A program made the translations under genes and the position numbers. The notes beneath the pieces were generated by a model. It was not told the origin of the DNA, searched no databases, and saw nothing but the letters and a program-made list of their open reading frames with translations. From Paulinella micropora (lineage: Eukaryota > Cercozoa > Imbricatea > Euglyphida > Paulinellidae), in contig WBZZ01004819.1 in the NCBI GenBank assembly GCA_019918135.1, positions 79,501 through 143,500 on the forward strand: a DNA stretch of 64,000 nt. Reading direction: 5' to 3'. Within the stretch, counting starts at the first letter, position 1. Every line of letters begins with the position of its first letter. Positions 28,004 to 36,959 of the stretch are shown one piece after another.

Positions 28004-29577
28004 ATGGCCAACCCTAGCTTCCTGCGGCCGATCCCGGGCGGCCTGGCCTACCCGGCGGCGGGGCCGGGGCTCCGGCACGAGTTTGAGGTGTTCCGCGCCG
28101 AGCAGCGGCGGCCCTTCGACCCCGAGCGGTGGGGGGTGGGGCTCGGCCCCCGGGGCCAACAGTGCGCCCTGTTCGCCACGCTCGCGTTCCTCGGCTTCGC
28201 CCACGACCGGCGCTGGTGGCCCCCCTGGCAGACCACGAAGCGGCCCGAGAAGCGGACGCTCGGCGCCACCATCTTCTTCCGGCGGCGCGAGGACTGGTCA
28301 TGGAGCACCCGCCTGCGCTCGCGGCTGGTCGGCTGGGTCTGGCACCTCCGGCAGCGGCTGGGCTACCCCTGGGAGCGGTGCCTGCTCTTGGTGCGCTACC
28401 TGCGGCCGGTGGTGCTAAGCGTGGCCGCCGCCTACGCCCGGTCCGGCGCCCGGGACGCGGGCCGGCCCTGCCCCGCCGCGGCCTGCCGGCGGCTGCTGTG
28501 GCGGGCGGCCTACAACCTGCAGCGCCTGGCCACGGCGGAACAGAGCTGGCACCCCAAGGATGCGGACCTCGCGCTGACCTGGTGGGACCTGCAGGCCGCG
28601 CGCACGCTGGCGGCCGGCCGCTACCTGCGCCGCTACCCCACCGCGGCGGCCGAGGAGGCGGCCGGGGCGGGCGCACGTTATCAGGCGCTGGCGGACCTGG
28701 TCGTGCTGTGCCTGATGAGCCTGACGCCCCAGCCCCGCAGCTCGATCCTGCGCCGGCTGCAGTTCGGCGTCACCCTGCGGCGCGAGGAGGCGGGCGGGCG
28801 CTGGTGGCTAGACCTCAGCAACCCGTTCGAGCTGGCGTCCGTGCACAAGACGGCCGCTTCTACTACGACCGGGAGTACGTACAGCCGCTGCCGCTGCAGA
28901 CGCTGCGACGCTGCGGCCATGATGGGCCCGGCGCGGCGCGGGACGTCGGCGGCCTGTTGGGCTGGGTACTGCCGGAGTGGCGTGCGCTGGGCCGGGGCCT
29001 GGGCACGCGCGGCTTCGTCTTCTCCTGCCGCTACCCGGGCCTCGGCCGGGGCCGCGGGCGTGGCGCGCTCGTCATCTCGGACGACGAGCTACAGGCGCGG
29101 CTGACCGGGGCGCTGGTGCGGGCCGGGGGGGTGCCACCGGCGCGCGCGCGGACGCTGCACGTGTGGCAACTGCGCAAGCTGGCCGAGACGTTTTTGGCCC
29201 GGGCCGGCGACGAGGCAGAGCTGCAGCACAGCTACTGCCAGTACTTTGGGCGGCACGGCGCGGACCCCGCGGCCCTGGCCCCGGTGCACAAGCTCACGGC
29301 CGCCCTGCACCAGCACTGCCAGCGGACGGCGCAGCGCCGGTACCTGTACCACATGATCTTCCGCGAGCGGCTGCGGGCGCTCCTGGACGACTTCGACAGC
29401 TTCTGGGCCCGGGCCCTCGTGTACGACGCGGCCGGCGACGAGGTGCGGCTGGACCCCGACTTGGTGCGCGCCTGGCTCGGCGGCGGCCCCGGCGCCTGGC
29501 CCGGCGCTGGGTCCGGCTCCGGGGCTGCCCCGGCGTTGGTCTGGCCCGGCAAGCCCCGGGAGGAAAAACAGCCTTAG
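28004..29577 (+). CDS. Tyrosine-recombinase-like protein 2, one frameshift
   Basis: ATG at 28004 (MANPSFLRPIPGG). The N-terminal half is a helical, Trp/Arg-rich core-binding-like domain. The catalytic half has QPRSSILRRLQFGVTLRR (first Arg), SVHKT (Lys turn), a shift near 28855 (probably GGG read as GG), FYYDREYVQPLPLQTL, WQLRKLAETFLARAG (box II-like Arg, His replaced by Trp), and CQRTAQRRYLYHMIF (candidate Tyr nucleophile). It is homologous in motif order to the gene at 20616-23483 but lacks that protein's long C-terminal extension. About 520 residues with the shift bridged. It could integrate or resolve viral DNA or be part of a Crypton-type element; no flanking repeat is visible. Confidence 0.55.
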
Positions 29578-29667
29578 GGGGGGGGAACCGGGGGGCCGGG
29601 GCGGCGATTACCGGAGCGAGGCCAGAAACTTTCTTTCAATCAAACACTAAGAGGACTGAGGTCTTTC

Positions 29668-30945
29668 CTAGTACACCTCGATCACTTCCCGGACCAGCTG
29701 TCTGTCTTGCTCTGCGGCGGGCGTAGCCGCCGGTGCAGCCGCCGGGGCCGGCTTCTTGGTCACCACGTAGACCTCGTACGGGCTGCTTGGTCCCCAGCCT
29801 TGGTACTGCAACGCCAGCAGGCACAGGCGCAGCACATACTTGGATTCGCCGTCGAACAGCAGCTGGCGGTCGAAGTCTAGGCCGTAGCAGTGCCCGTCGA
29901 AACAGACTAGCGCCAGCCCCGAGCGCCACGGTGACAGCAGCCAGTCGGGGCCCCGGTGCTCCTCGGGCTGCCGGCTCACGCTGGCCGGCGTTTTCGGGAG
30001 CCAGTCCAGAAAGTCAAAGAAGCCTTGCATCGACAGTAGGCCCCTGGGGAACTTGTGCATGAGCCTGCCGAAGTGGTGGGGCGCGTGGCAGACGTTGAAG
30101 AGCGCAAAGGCCGTGCAACCATAGTCGCGGTCGTGCCGGTAACGCTGCCTCAGCTCCGTGGCAAAGGTGCTGGCGGCCACGAGGCCATGGCACACGCGGA
30201 ACGAGCGCCGGGGGCCGGGGGCAGCGGCGGCGGGGCAGTGGAGGGAGACGCGCAGGGTAGGCGGCCGGCCCTCCCCCGGCTCCCGGGGTACCAAGTGGGC
30301 ACCGAAGGTGAGCCTGAACATGCTGACGAGGGCCACCGAGGTGCCGTCTTCTGCCCCGTGCTCGACCACCGTCGCGCGCGGCGGTTTCCGGGCCGGCGGG
30401 GCCACTGCCCCGACGACGGGTGTGGCGAGGGCCGCCAGCGCGGCCACCGCCACTCGGCGGAGCGTGTCGAGGTGCCGCAATGCGATCGGCGGCACGTCCA
30501 CGTACCGGCTCGGGTGGGCGAGCCGGCTCGTGTACAGGTCGTTCTTGGCGGACAGCGCTTCGCCGGTGGGGAGGACGGCCACCGCCCCCTGGAAAAGCAA
30601 GGCCTCCGCCCGGTGTGGCACGCTGCCGCCCGGCGCGGCCAGCAGCAGCGCGGCTAGCTCGGTGACGCACGCCGCGAGCGCAGGAGGGGGCTGCGCTGCC
30701 ACCTGGTGCTGGGGGGTGGGGCGAGGCGGTCCCGTCGCTGGCCCCTTGGCCGGGAGGTCTAGTGAAGAGGCGGTCGTACACAAGTCCAGTGTCGTGAGCG
30801 GTGCCTGCGGCTGGAGTGTAGACGCCGGGGGCTCTGGCTCCGCGGCCTTGTGTTTCTTGAACGGGCGCTCAGGCCACGGCTCGGTGGTCGGGCGCTCGGG
30901 TACTGCGGCGGCCGTCGTCAGCATCGCTAGCTTGGTGAGTAGCAT
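29668..30945 (-). CDS. Unknown 425-residue protein
   Basis: Uninterrupted frame from MLLTKLAMLTTAAAV at 30945. A proline-rich, probably disordered N-terminus with a basic KKHK patch (residues about 30-33) leads into a globular part with GCTAFALFNVCHAPHHFGRL, SGLALVCFDGHCYGLDFDRQ and YVLRLCLLALQ, ending in an Ala/Pro linker and VREVIEVY. The Cys/His pairs hint at an enzyme, but I cannot name one. It converges with recombinase-like gene 2, 90 bp apart. Confidence 0.5.
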   Translation of the reverse strand: MLLTKLAMLTTAAAVPERPTTEPWPERPFKKHKAAEPEPPASTLQPQAPLTTLDLCTTASSLDLPAKGPATGPPRPTPQHQVAAQPPPALAACVTELAALLLAAPGGSVPHRAEALLFQGAVAVLPTGEALSAKNDLYTSRLAHPSRYVDVPPIALRHLDTLRRVAVAALAALATPVVGAVAPPARKPPRATVVEHGAEDGTSVALVSMFRLTFGAHLVPREPGEGRPPTLRVSLHCPAAAAPGPRRSFRVCHGLVAASTFATELRQRYRHDRDYGCTAFALFNVCHAPHHFGRLMHKFPRGLLSMQGFFDFLDWLPKTPASVSRQPEEHRGPDWLLSPWRSGLALVCFDGHCYGLDFDRQLLFDGESKYVLRLCLLALQYQGWGPSSPYEVYVVTKKPAPAAAPAATPAAEQDRQLVREVIEVY

Positions 30946-31182
30946 GGCGGTGTTTTTGTGAGGCGGGGCTGGCTGGTCCAGTGCCGGCGCGGGCGCTGGC
31001 CTGGCCGCGCGCGCCGGGCGTGCGGGAGAGGGGGGGGGGGCGCCCCTCCCCCAAAGCGCGCGCCACAGTCAGGATGCGCCCGCCGCCCCCCCGGCGCGCG
31101 CCCTTCCATGCGCCTCCGCCCCCTCCCGGCGCGCGCCCCCGTCGCTGGCCTGGACGGGAGCTGCGCAAATCCCACTTTTCCG

Positions 31183-32098
31183 ATGCTCTCCAGCCGCGAC
31201 GAAGCAGCCTGTGCCAGCCCCCAGCTCGACCCCCGGCTCGACCCCCAGCCCGGCTCCAAGCGGCCCGACGACGAGGACAGCGCGCCTCCCCCCGCCAAGA
31301 AAGCCCGCCTGGCCGCCCTTCCGCTGACCCTGTGCTTCTTCAGCAAGAGCAAGGCCTACCCGCCCGAATCGGAGCTCGGGCGCCTCCTGCAGCCGCTCGG
31401 ACCGCGCGGCCTCAGCAACTTCGCCGTCCTTCAGTCAGGCCACGTGCTTTTCGGCCCCGATCCGGCCGCCCCGCTGGCGTTCCGCTCCGTCGAGCATGCG
31501 TTCCAGGCCGCCAAGTACCTGTTCTGCCAAGACTCGGCCACCTTTGCCGCGTTCGCGCGGCCCCCCTGGTCCGAACTCTCCGGTGCGCAGATCAAGTCCC
31601 TGGGCGGCCGTAAGGCCTTCAAGCAACGCGGCCTCCGCCTGGACGGCGCCCGTTGGGAGCAGGCCTGCGTCGGCGTCATGTTGATGCTCTTGGCTGCGCG
31701 CTGGGCAGAGGATGCCTGGTTTGCGCACGTGCTGCGTACCTGCTACGAGAGGGGCTACGCGTGCCTACACTTTGAACGGACCGGACAGAAGTCCTTTTGG
31801 GGGGGTTGTGTCGACGGCACCGGGTCGTGCGTGGGGGCAGAACGTCCTAGGCCGGCTGCTGCTGTGGCTGGCGCAGCACGGGCCGGAGCACGTGCGGGCG
31901 CAGCAGCGGCAGTGGGACCACGCAGGCCTGGCTGTGTTTGAACAGGCGGCGCGCTGGCAGCAAGAGTTCTTCGCTGACTGCCCCAAGTACTTTGGGCCAA
32001 GCCTTTTGTGTGGCTCCCTGGTGTACTCTGACTTATTGATTAAAAGAAAAAGTATGGTCGTAGTTTGCTTGGGCTTTTTTCGCTTGCGTACTCCTTGA
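31183..32098 (+). CDS. NADAR-domain protein (YbiA-like), one frameshift
   Basis: After a disordered N-terminus with a KRPDDEDSAPPPAKKARL nuclear-localisation-like stretch, the NADAR fold is clear: CFFSKSKAYPP, RGLSNFAVLQSGHVLFGP, FRSVEHAFQAAKYLF, AQIKSLGGRKAFKQRG, LDGARWEQACVGVMLMLLAARW, LHFERTGQKSFWGG. A shift near 31825 (one extra base in GGG) moves to the frame with RAWGQNVLGRLLLWLAQ, the usual C-terminal NADAR helix, which continues to about 32040. Family members cleave or sense ADP-ribose derivatives, and some reverse ADP-ribosylation in antiviral conflicts. A counter-defence role here is inference. The ATG at 31183 is the first in frame after the G-rich leader. Confidence 0.8.
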
Positions 32099-32239
32099 CT
32101 CAGTAAAAGAAAAAAAGCACTGACAGGCCTGCCGGCCCGGGCCGGCGCCTGCTTCTTGCCCAGACCGGCGGCGCCCCCCCACTCGGTCCGGCGCCGGTCG
32201 CCGGTCGGCCGGGAAGGGGGGGGGGGCTCTCGAGGCCGG

Positions 32240-33060
32240 TCTGCCACCCGGTGGCCGGTGGCACCACCACCGGTCTGCCACCCGGTGGCACCACCACCGG
32301 TCTGCCACCCGGTGGCACCACCGCCGGTCTGCCACCCGGTGGCCGGTGGCACCATTGCCATTGGCCAGTCTGTCGGCCGGCGCCACCTGCCACCGCCGCT
32401 CCCGGTTGCTCGTCAGCGGTCTGGTGGCGGGTGGCACAGTCGGCCGGTGGGGACGGGTCGGGGTGGCGGGTGGCGCCGCCACGCCTGGTCGCCAGTCAGT
32501 AGCCAGGTGGCGGGTGGCACCGCCGGCCGGCGGGAACAGGTCGTGGTGGCGGGTGGCGGGTGGCGCCAGTAGGCAGAGTTCTGGCCGGCAGGGGGGGCTG
32601 CACAATGTTCGGCCGCGGGAGGGGAGAAGGGAGAGGGGAGAAGGGAGAGGGGAGAAGGGAGAGGGGAGAAGGGAGAGGGGAGAAGGGAGAGGGGAGAGGG
32701 GAGGGGAGGGGAGGGTGCGGGGCGCGCCGCGCGAGCGCGCACTCCGGTGGCACCAGCCACCGGCACTGCCGGCACCCGGTGGCCACACCGGTGGCTGGCG
32801 CCGCCGGTAATCTGCGGTGCCACCGGCCACCATCACCTTTGCACAATGTCCTTTTCCTCCCCTTCCCCTCCCCTCCCCTCCCCCTTCTCCCTTCTCCCCT
32901 CCCGCGGCCGAACATTGTGCGGGCCCGGCCGCTGCTACCGGTCAGGACGCCGCACACGGGTGGCACCCGCCACCCGCGACCGGTTTCCGTCGGCGGCCGG
33001 CACCACTTTTGCCACCGGCGACCGCTTCCTACTGGCGGCCGGCGCCACTTCTGCCACCGG
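32240..33060. repeat. Large direct repeat, copy 1 (left flank of cassette)
   Basis: Starts with short tandem units around ACCACCGGTCTGCCACCCGG (32260-32340). The conserved core, from about 32437 to 33020, matches 39790-40370 in the same orientation over several hundred bases: GCACAGTCGGCCGGTGGGGA, CGCCACGCCTGGTCGCCAGT, AGGCAGAGTTCTGGCCGG, GCACAATGTTCGGCC, GTAATCTGCGGTGCCACCGG, CCGGTTTCCGTCGGCGGCCG. Differences are mostly substitutions and polypurine length changes. Confidence 0.85.
32600..32920. mobile_element. MITE-like inverted-repeat element inside direct repeat 1
   Basis: The left arm GCACAATGTTCGGCCGCGGG, extending through AGGGGAGAAG, from 32600 is matched in reverse complement by CTTCTCCCCTCCCGCGGCCG then AACATTGTGC ending at 32920. 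The interior has a polypurine tract, a GC-rich centre and a third GCACAATG near 32853. Short, non-coding and with near-perfect terminal inverted repeats, it fits a miniature inverted-repeat element. Confidence 0.6.
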
Positions 33061-33233
33061 AGGCAGCCCCGGGCCGGCCGGAACTGTGGCTAGGTTACCC
33101 CGCGCCGGGACAGGTAGGAGCGAGCTCCAAGCTCTCGTGTGAAGCCGGTGCCAAGAAAACGGGAGGGCGTAAGTACGGGAATTTATTTTCTTTACTGACA
33201 CGCAGCCGCGGGACAGCCTCTCAGGACAGGTGC

Positions 33234-35816
33234 TCACCCCGTCTTGTGCTTCTTGGCCGCCGGGGCGTGAGCCTGGGCCGGGAACTTTGCACACAGCCAG
33301 ACCAGCGCAGCCTTGTCTCCGGCTGCCTTCGCTGAGTCCCACCCTGGGCCCAGCCGCAGCCCCTCACACCCAGCCAACTGGATGTCTACGACGGCTTCGC
33401 TCCGCAGAGGGACCGCCGCCGGGCCTTCCAGGTCTACCAAAGACTTGCAGTCTGTCAACTCGAGTGTGAAATTGTTCACTCCCTGCTCCGGGCCCAGCAC
33501 AGGCGGCAGCCGAAGCCGCTGCAGAGAGTTACAGCCAGCAACTACGAGCTTAAACTCCCAGCACTGCGGCAGCGGCGGTAGCACCAGTTCTATGACTTGG
33601 TCGCAGTTCTCGAGTATCAACTCAAACTGCAGCGCGGCCGGTAGTTGCGCTGGCCACCGAAAGAGCCGGAACGAGCTACACTTCTTCACGTCAAGCTTCA
33701 CATACCTGGGCCAGTACTGCTCGCCTGCAGGCAGACCAGCGGGCGGCGAAGGGACCGTCCATTCCTGGAGGGCGGGACACCGAAGGCACGAGAGGGCCAC
33801 CCCTCCGCCTGATTCCCGAAGGACTGCGTCTAGGCACGACACAGTAACTCTCCTCGTCAGCCTGGGCTGTCCGACCGTGGCCAGCACAGGGAGGCTGCAG
33901 GTACGAAGTTTGTCGCAGCCCTCGAAAGACAAGCTGACGTTGCCGCCCACGGAGGTCAGGGCGGGCAGTGTTAACTGGCCGAGCTGCTGGCATTCTTTGA
34001 AACGCAGGTCCACCTCTCCTGCCACCCCGCTGAGCGACGGCAGCCTACACGCCTCGAGGCTCGCGCACTGGTAAAAGTGCAACCGCAAGGGGCAGACATT
34101 CCTACCCTTCCGCTGGGAACCAACTCGCGCCAGCCTGGGCAAGCTGAATCGCCCTAGTTGCGAGCACGCGTAAAAATGCGCTTCCGCTTGCCGCCCAATG
34201 GTTAGCAGCCCGGGCAGGTTGAACCGACCGAGGTGCGGGCACAGCTCGAAGGACAGGACCAGGGACTCCGACACTTGCGACAGGATGGGCAGCAGGCACT
34301 TACTCAGGCCCGCACATGTTTCAAAGGTGAGGTGCAGCGAGCCGGTAGTCTGCAGGCGCGGTAAATCACACGCGGGGGGGCCCACCCAGCGAGTCACGGC
34401 CAGCTTGAGCGGACCCGTTACTGTGTCCAGCCGTGGCAGCGTGATGGCCTCCAATGTCTGCGATTGCTCCTGCTCGGGCTCTGTGAGCGTGATCTCCAAG
34501 GAGGGGGCACTCCACAGCTTGGGGCAAGCGATTTGTTGCAGGGCGGGACAGGCCTTGAGCAGGAGCGAGACAGCGCCAGTGGCGATCTCCCAGTCCGGGA
34601 AGCACAGAAAGGGCAGGTCAGGGCAGTCCGACACCGTCACGGTGAGCTCGCCTCGCCCCGGCAGCAGACAGAGACCGTCGCCCGCTGACTGGGTTATGTC
34701 CAGGCGGGCCGGCTGCGGGCTGTCCTGGCCTGGCTCGCTGGTGCGGATAGTGCTGAGCTGACCACAGCGGTGGCAAGATAGCCTAGACAGTCGGGGGGCG
34801 GCTTGTCCGGCCTGCGTCGTAAAGACCAATTCGCGCAACTGCGGCAGGCCAGCCAACGACAAGGAGGCTGGCTCTTTCTCTTCACCCCGCGCCGCGCCTG
34901 GCTCAAGTTGGGTTTCGGTGAACGAGAGACGTTGTACGACCGAGAGCAGCGGATGCGGGTCGCGCTGAGACAGCTGCCATGCCTGCGACGGGGAAGGGGG
35001 CTCGTCGCCAGAGAGGGACAGCTGGCCCTGGAGAACTAGGCGGCAGCAGACAAGCTCGTCGATTGGGATGGCTTCGTCTCTAGCCCAGGGAAAGCCAAAG
35101 GCGCACAGCTGCGCGAGTGCCGGCTGCTGGCGCTGGTCGTAACCCTGGCCCCGGCCGAGCACCAGCTTGTGCAGGCGGCCGGTAGCACACAGCACGAGCT
35201 TGACTGCTTGGCCCAGCGCGTTCCAGTATGGTGTCCCTGAGAGCTGCGTGCCCGAGGGGCTGTGCTGCGGCCCGACGGCTAACGCCCCGGCCGCCGGTTC
35301 GGCGGGGGGCGGGAGAAGCAAGGGAGAGAAGACGAGCGTGGACGGGGGCCGCGGCTGAGCACCGCCTCCCTGCGACGTGGCCCCGCTGAGCCTAGCCACT
35401 GCTGCTTGCCACTGCTGGTCGTTCAGCTGCGGCAGCAGGTAGTCCGTGCCAACGCAGCGCTGAATCTGTTGTTCCCACTCCTGGCGCCGACGCAGGAACT
35501 CGTCCATTAGGTCCGCGAGGGTGGGGCCGGCGGGCGGCCGGGCTGGCATCAACGTGCGGGGGGGCAGGCAACGCAGATGCAAGTAGTTCAGCAGTAGGTC
35601 CTGCGCTCTCCACAGCCGCGACTCGTCCGGCAGGCTTCGGCTGTTACAACGCGCGGTGCGGAGGCTAGCTTCGCGGCCCAGGAAGTCAGCCAGGACCTCG
35701 CTTATGCCAGACTCTGGTCCCAAGACCGCGTCGACTGCTTCAGGCGGATACTGGACCCGAGGCGCCGGGCGCCAGCGCTGGCAGTGGCTGCAGCGCTTGC
35801 AACCGGTGTGGTCCAT
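33234..35816 (-). CDS. Large solenoid-repeat protein with Cys-rich N-terminus
   Basis: Start at 35816 (MDHTGCKRCSHCQRW), because upstream in frame is G-run low complexity. About 860 residues, uninterrupted. A CxxCxxC cluster opens the protein, followed by a helical Trp/Arg-rich region. From about residue 360 to the end there are roughly 20-25-residue repeats with the pattern LxLxFxxCxxLxxxxLPxLxxVG (for example VSLSFEGCDKLRTCSLPVLA, VDLRFKECQQLGQLTLPALT), a beta-solenoid like BspA-type leucine-rich repeats. The end carries KKHK. It is probably a protein-interaction scaffold. It is different in repeat type from the LRR array at 47-57 kb. It shares the cassette between two direct repeats with a GTPase gene. 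Confidence 0.7.
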   Translation of the reverse strand: MDHTGCKRCSHCQRWRPAPRVQYPPEAVDAVLGPESGISEVLADFLGREASLRTARCNSRSLPDESRLWRAQDLLLNYLHLRCLPPRTLMPARPPAGPTLADLMDEFLRRRQEWEQQIQRCVGTDYLLPQLNDQQWQAAVARLSGATSQGGGAQPRPPSTLVFSPLLLPPPAEPAAGALAVGPQHSPSGTQLSGTPYWNALGQAVKLVLCATGRLHKLVLGRGQGYDQRQQPALAQLCAFGFPWARDEAIPIDELVCCRLVLQGQLSLSGDEPPSPSQAWQLSQRDPHPLLSVVQRLSFTETQLEPGAARGEEKEPASLSLAGLPQLRELVFTTQAGQAAPRLSRLSCHRCGQLSTIRTSEPGQDSPQPARLDITQSAGDGLCLLPGRGELTVTVSDCPDLPFLCFPDWEIATGAVSLLLKACPALQQIACPKLWSAPSLEITLTEPEQEQSQTLEAITLPRLDTVTGPLKLAVTRWVGPPACDLPRLQTTGSLHLTFETCAGLSKCLLPILSQVSESLVLSFELCPHLGRFNLPGLLTIGRQAEAHFYACSQLGRFSLPRLARVGSQRKGRNVCPLRLHFYQCASLEACRLPSLSGVAGEVDLRFKECQQLGQLTLPALTSVGGNVSLSFEGCDKLRTCSLPVLATVGQPRLTRRVTVSCLDAVLRESGGGVALSCLRCPALQEWTVPSPPAGLPAGEQYWPRYVKLDVKKCSSFRLFRWPAQLPAALQFELILENCDQVIELVLPPLPQCWEFKLVVAGCNSLQRLRLPPVLGPEQGVNNFTLELTDCKSLVDLEGPAAVPLRSEAVVDIQLAGCEGLRLGPGWDSAKAAGDKAALVWLCAKFPAQAHAPAAKKHKTG

Positions 35817-36155
35817 GTTTTCTTTTGGAGAGGATCCGACGGGCGCGGCCGCCGGTGAGTACAACGGGGGGGGGGGGGGAGGGGGGGGCAGAAGGGGGGG
35901 AAGGGGGGGGGAGGGGGGGGGGCAGAGCGCGCGTGACCACGAGAAGCGGTGGTGCGCACGTGTGCGAAGAGGCGAGAAAGAGAGAGTTGGTCCAGGGCGT
36001 CGGAGCACGGGCCTCTCAGCGAGCGCTGGTCCCACGTGACCGAGCGCGACATGTGCATCGGGAGCGTGCAACGTTAAAAAGAGCCTTGGCGGGTCCAGGC
36101 TGGGGGCGCTTTGCCGGCGGCAGGCAGGACGATACATACCTGGAACATCGTTTTT
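35817..36155. other. Leader of the solenoid-repeat gene
   Basis: Contains G runs (35865-35925) broken only by A and CA, then GC-rich DNA. Frames through it are low-complexity and I do not treat them as coding. Confidence 0.35.
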
Positions 36156-36157
36156 GA

Positions 36158-36525
36158 GATCAATTAGCAGAGAAAGAAGGTATTCTAACACAGTTAAGGG
36201 CAGACTGGGAAAAAGGCCTTGACACTGCGTGCGCGCTGGAGACAGAGCTCAGCACTGCCACCGACAGACTCAACGAAATACTCGCAGAAGCTGCTAAAGA
36301 ATTCCGGGAGCCTGAACCTGTCAAGTGGTACCTTTGGATGGAGACCGCGGGTGCCCTCCACCAGAGCCACCAGTTCAATCGCCAAGGTATCAGGAGCTGA
36401 TGAGAAGAAAGAGCCAGCTGACACAGCAGCTCAGGCAAGCGAACGCAAAGCGTGAGGTTTTGGCTGAGCTAGCTGAAAAGAACGCCGCGCCGCTGACGAC
36501 ACGACCGCTGGCGATTGGACAGTAG
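36158..36525 (+). pseudogene. Coiled-coil gene fragment, frameshifted
   Basis: Two overlapping plus-strand frames together look like one helical protein: LAEKEGILTQLRADWEKGLD and LETELSTATDRLNEILAEA (frame open from about 36158), then, after a shift near 36330-36360, YQELMRRKSQLTQQLRQANA and KREVLAELAEKN to a stop at 36523-36525. No ATG precedes the first part and a TGA lies directly upstream, so the 5' end is missing. Composition here is much less GC-rich than its neighbours. Confidence 0.4.
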
Positions 36526-36959
36526 CGTGCGCGAGCGCTGTGCGGTGTAGGTGTTTGGGCGGAGTAAAAAGATAGGGAAAAGAGATTTGTCGACCGGTGA
36601 AATTAAAGTTAGTTGTTGCTTAATCAGTCTACCACGGCCCGCCTGGTCTGACCACTAAAAACCGTGGCTCCTCGTCTAAAACTCATAGTCCGCCGGCGCG
36701 GGGCGCGCTGGCGCGGCGCCCGCTGTCCTGCAAGATCGGGGAAAAGGGGGGTTTCCGGTTTTCGCTTGCTACGGCCGGCCGGGCAGGTTTGCTGTTACAG
36801 GCGCCGCCCGCCGCCAGCCACCAGTACCACCGGTCCTTACTGGTAGGCGGTGTCATCCACCAACCACGGTCGTACCGCTCCTGGCCAGTCTGTCGCCTGG
36901 CGGCCGGTGGCGGCACGTGCGTTGTCTGGCTGGCTAAGCAGAGCGGCTGAGTACAGCAC
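36526..36959. other. Intergenic region inside the cassette
   Basis: Includes an AT-richer patch (GGAGTAAAAAGATAGGGAAAAG near 36560, AAATTAAAGTTAGTTG near 36600) that may hold an end or start signal, and a CACCAGTACCACCGGTCC stretch near 36820 recalling the flanking direct repeats. No gene supported. Confidence 0.35.

Noticed and set aside
32240..33180. Several 70-270-residue frames through the GGTGGCACC repeats
   Set aside because: They occur in all frames on both strands because of GC-rich short repeats, with repetitive Arg/Pro/Gly products and no start context.
36300..36420. Spliceosomal intron joining the two halves of the coiled-coil fragment
   Set aside because: GT and AG dinucleotides are present but no combination I tried keeps a sensible frame, and the gene also lacks a start.
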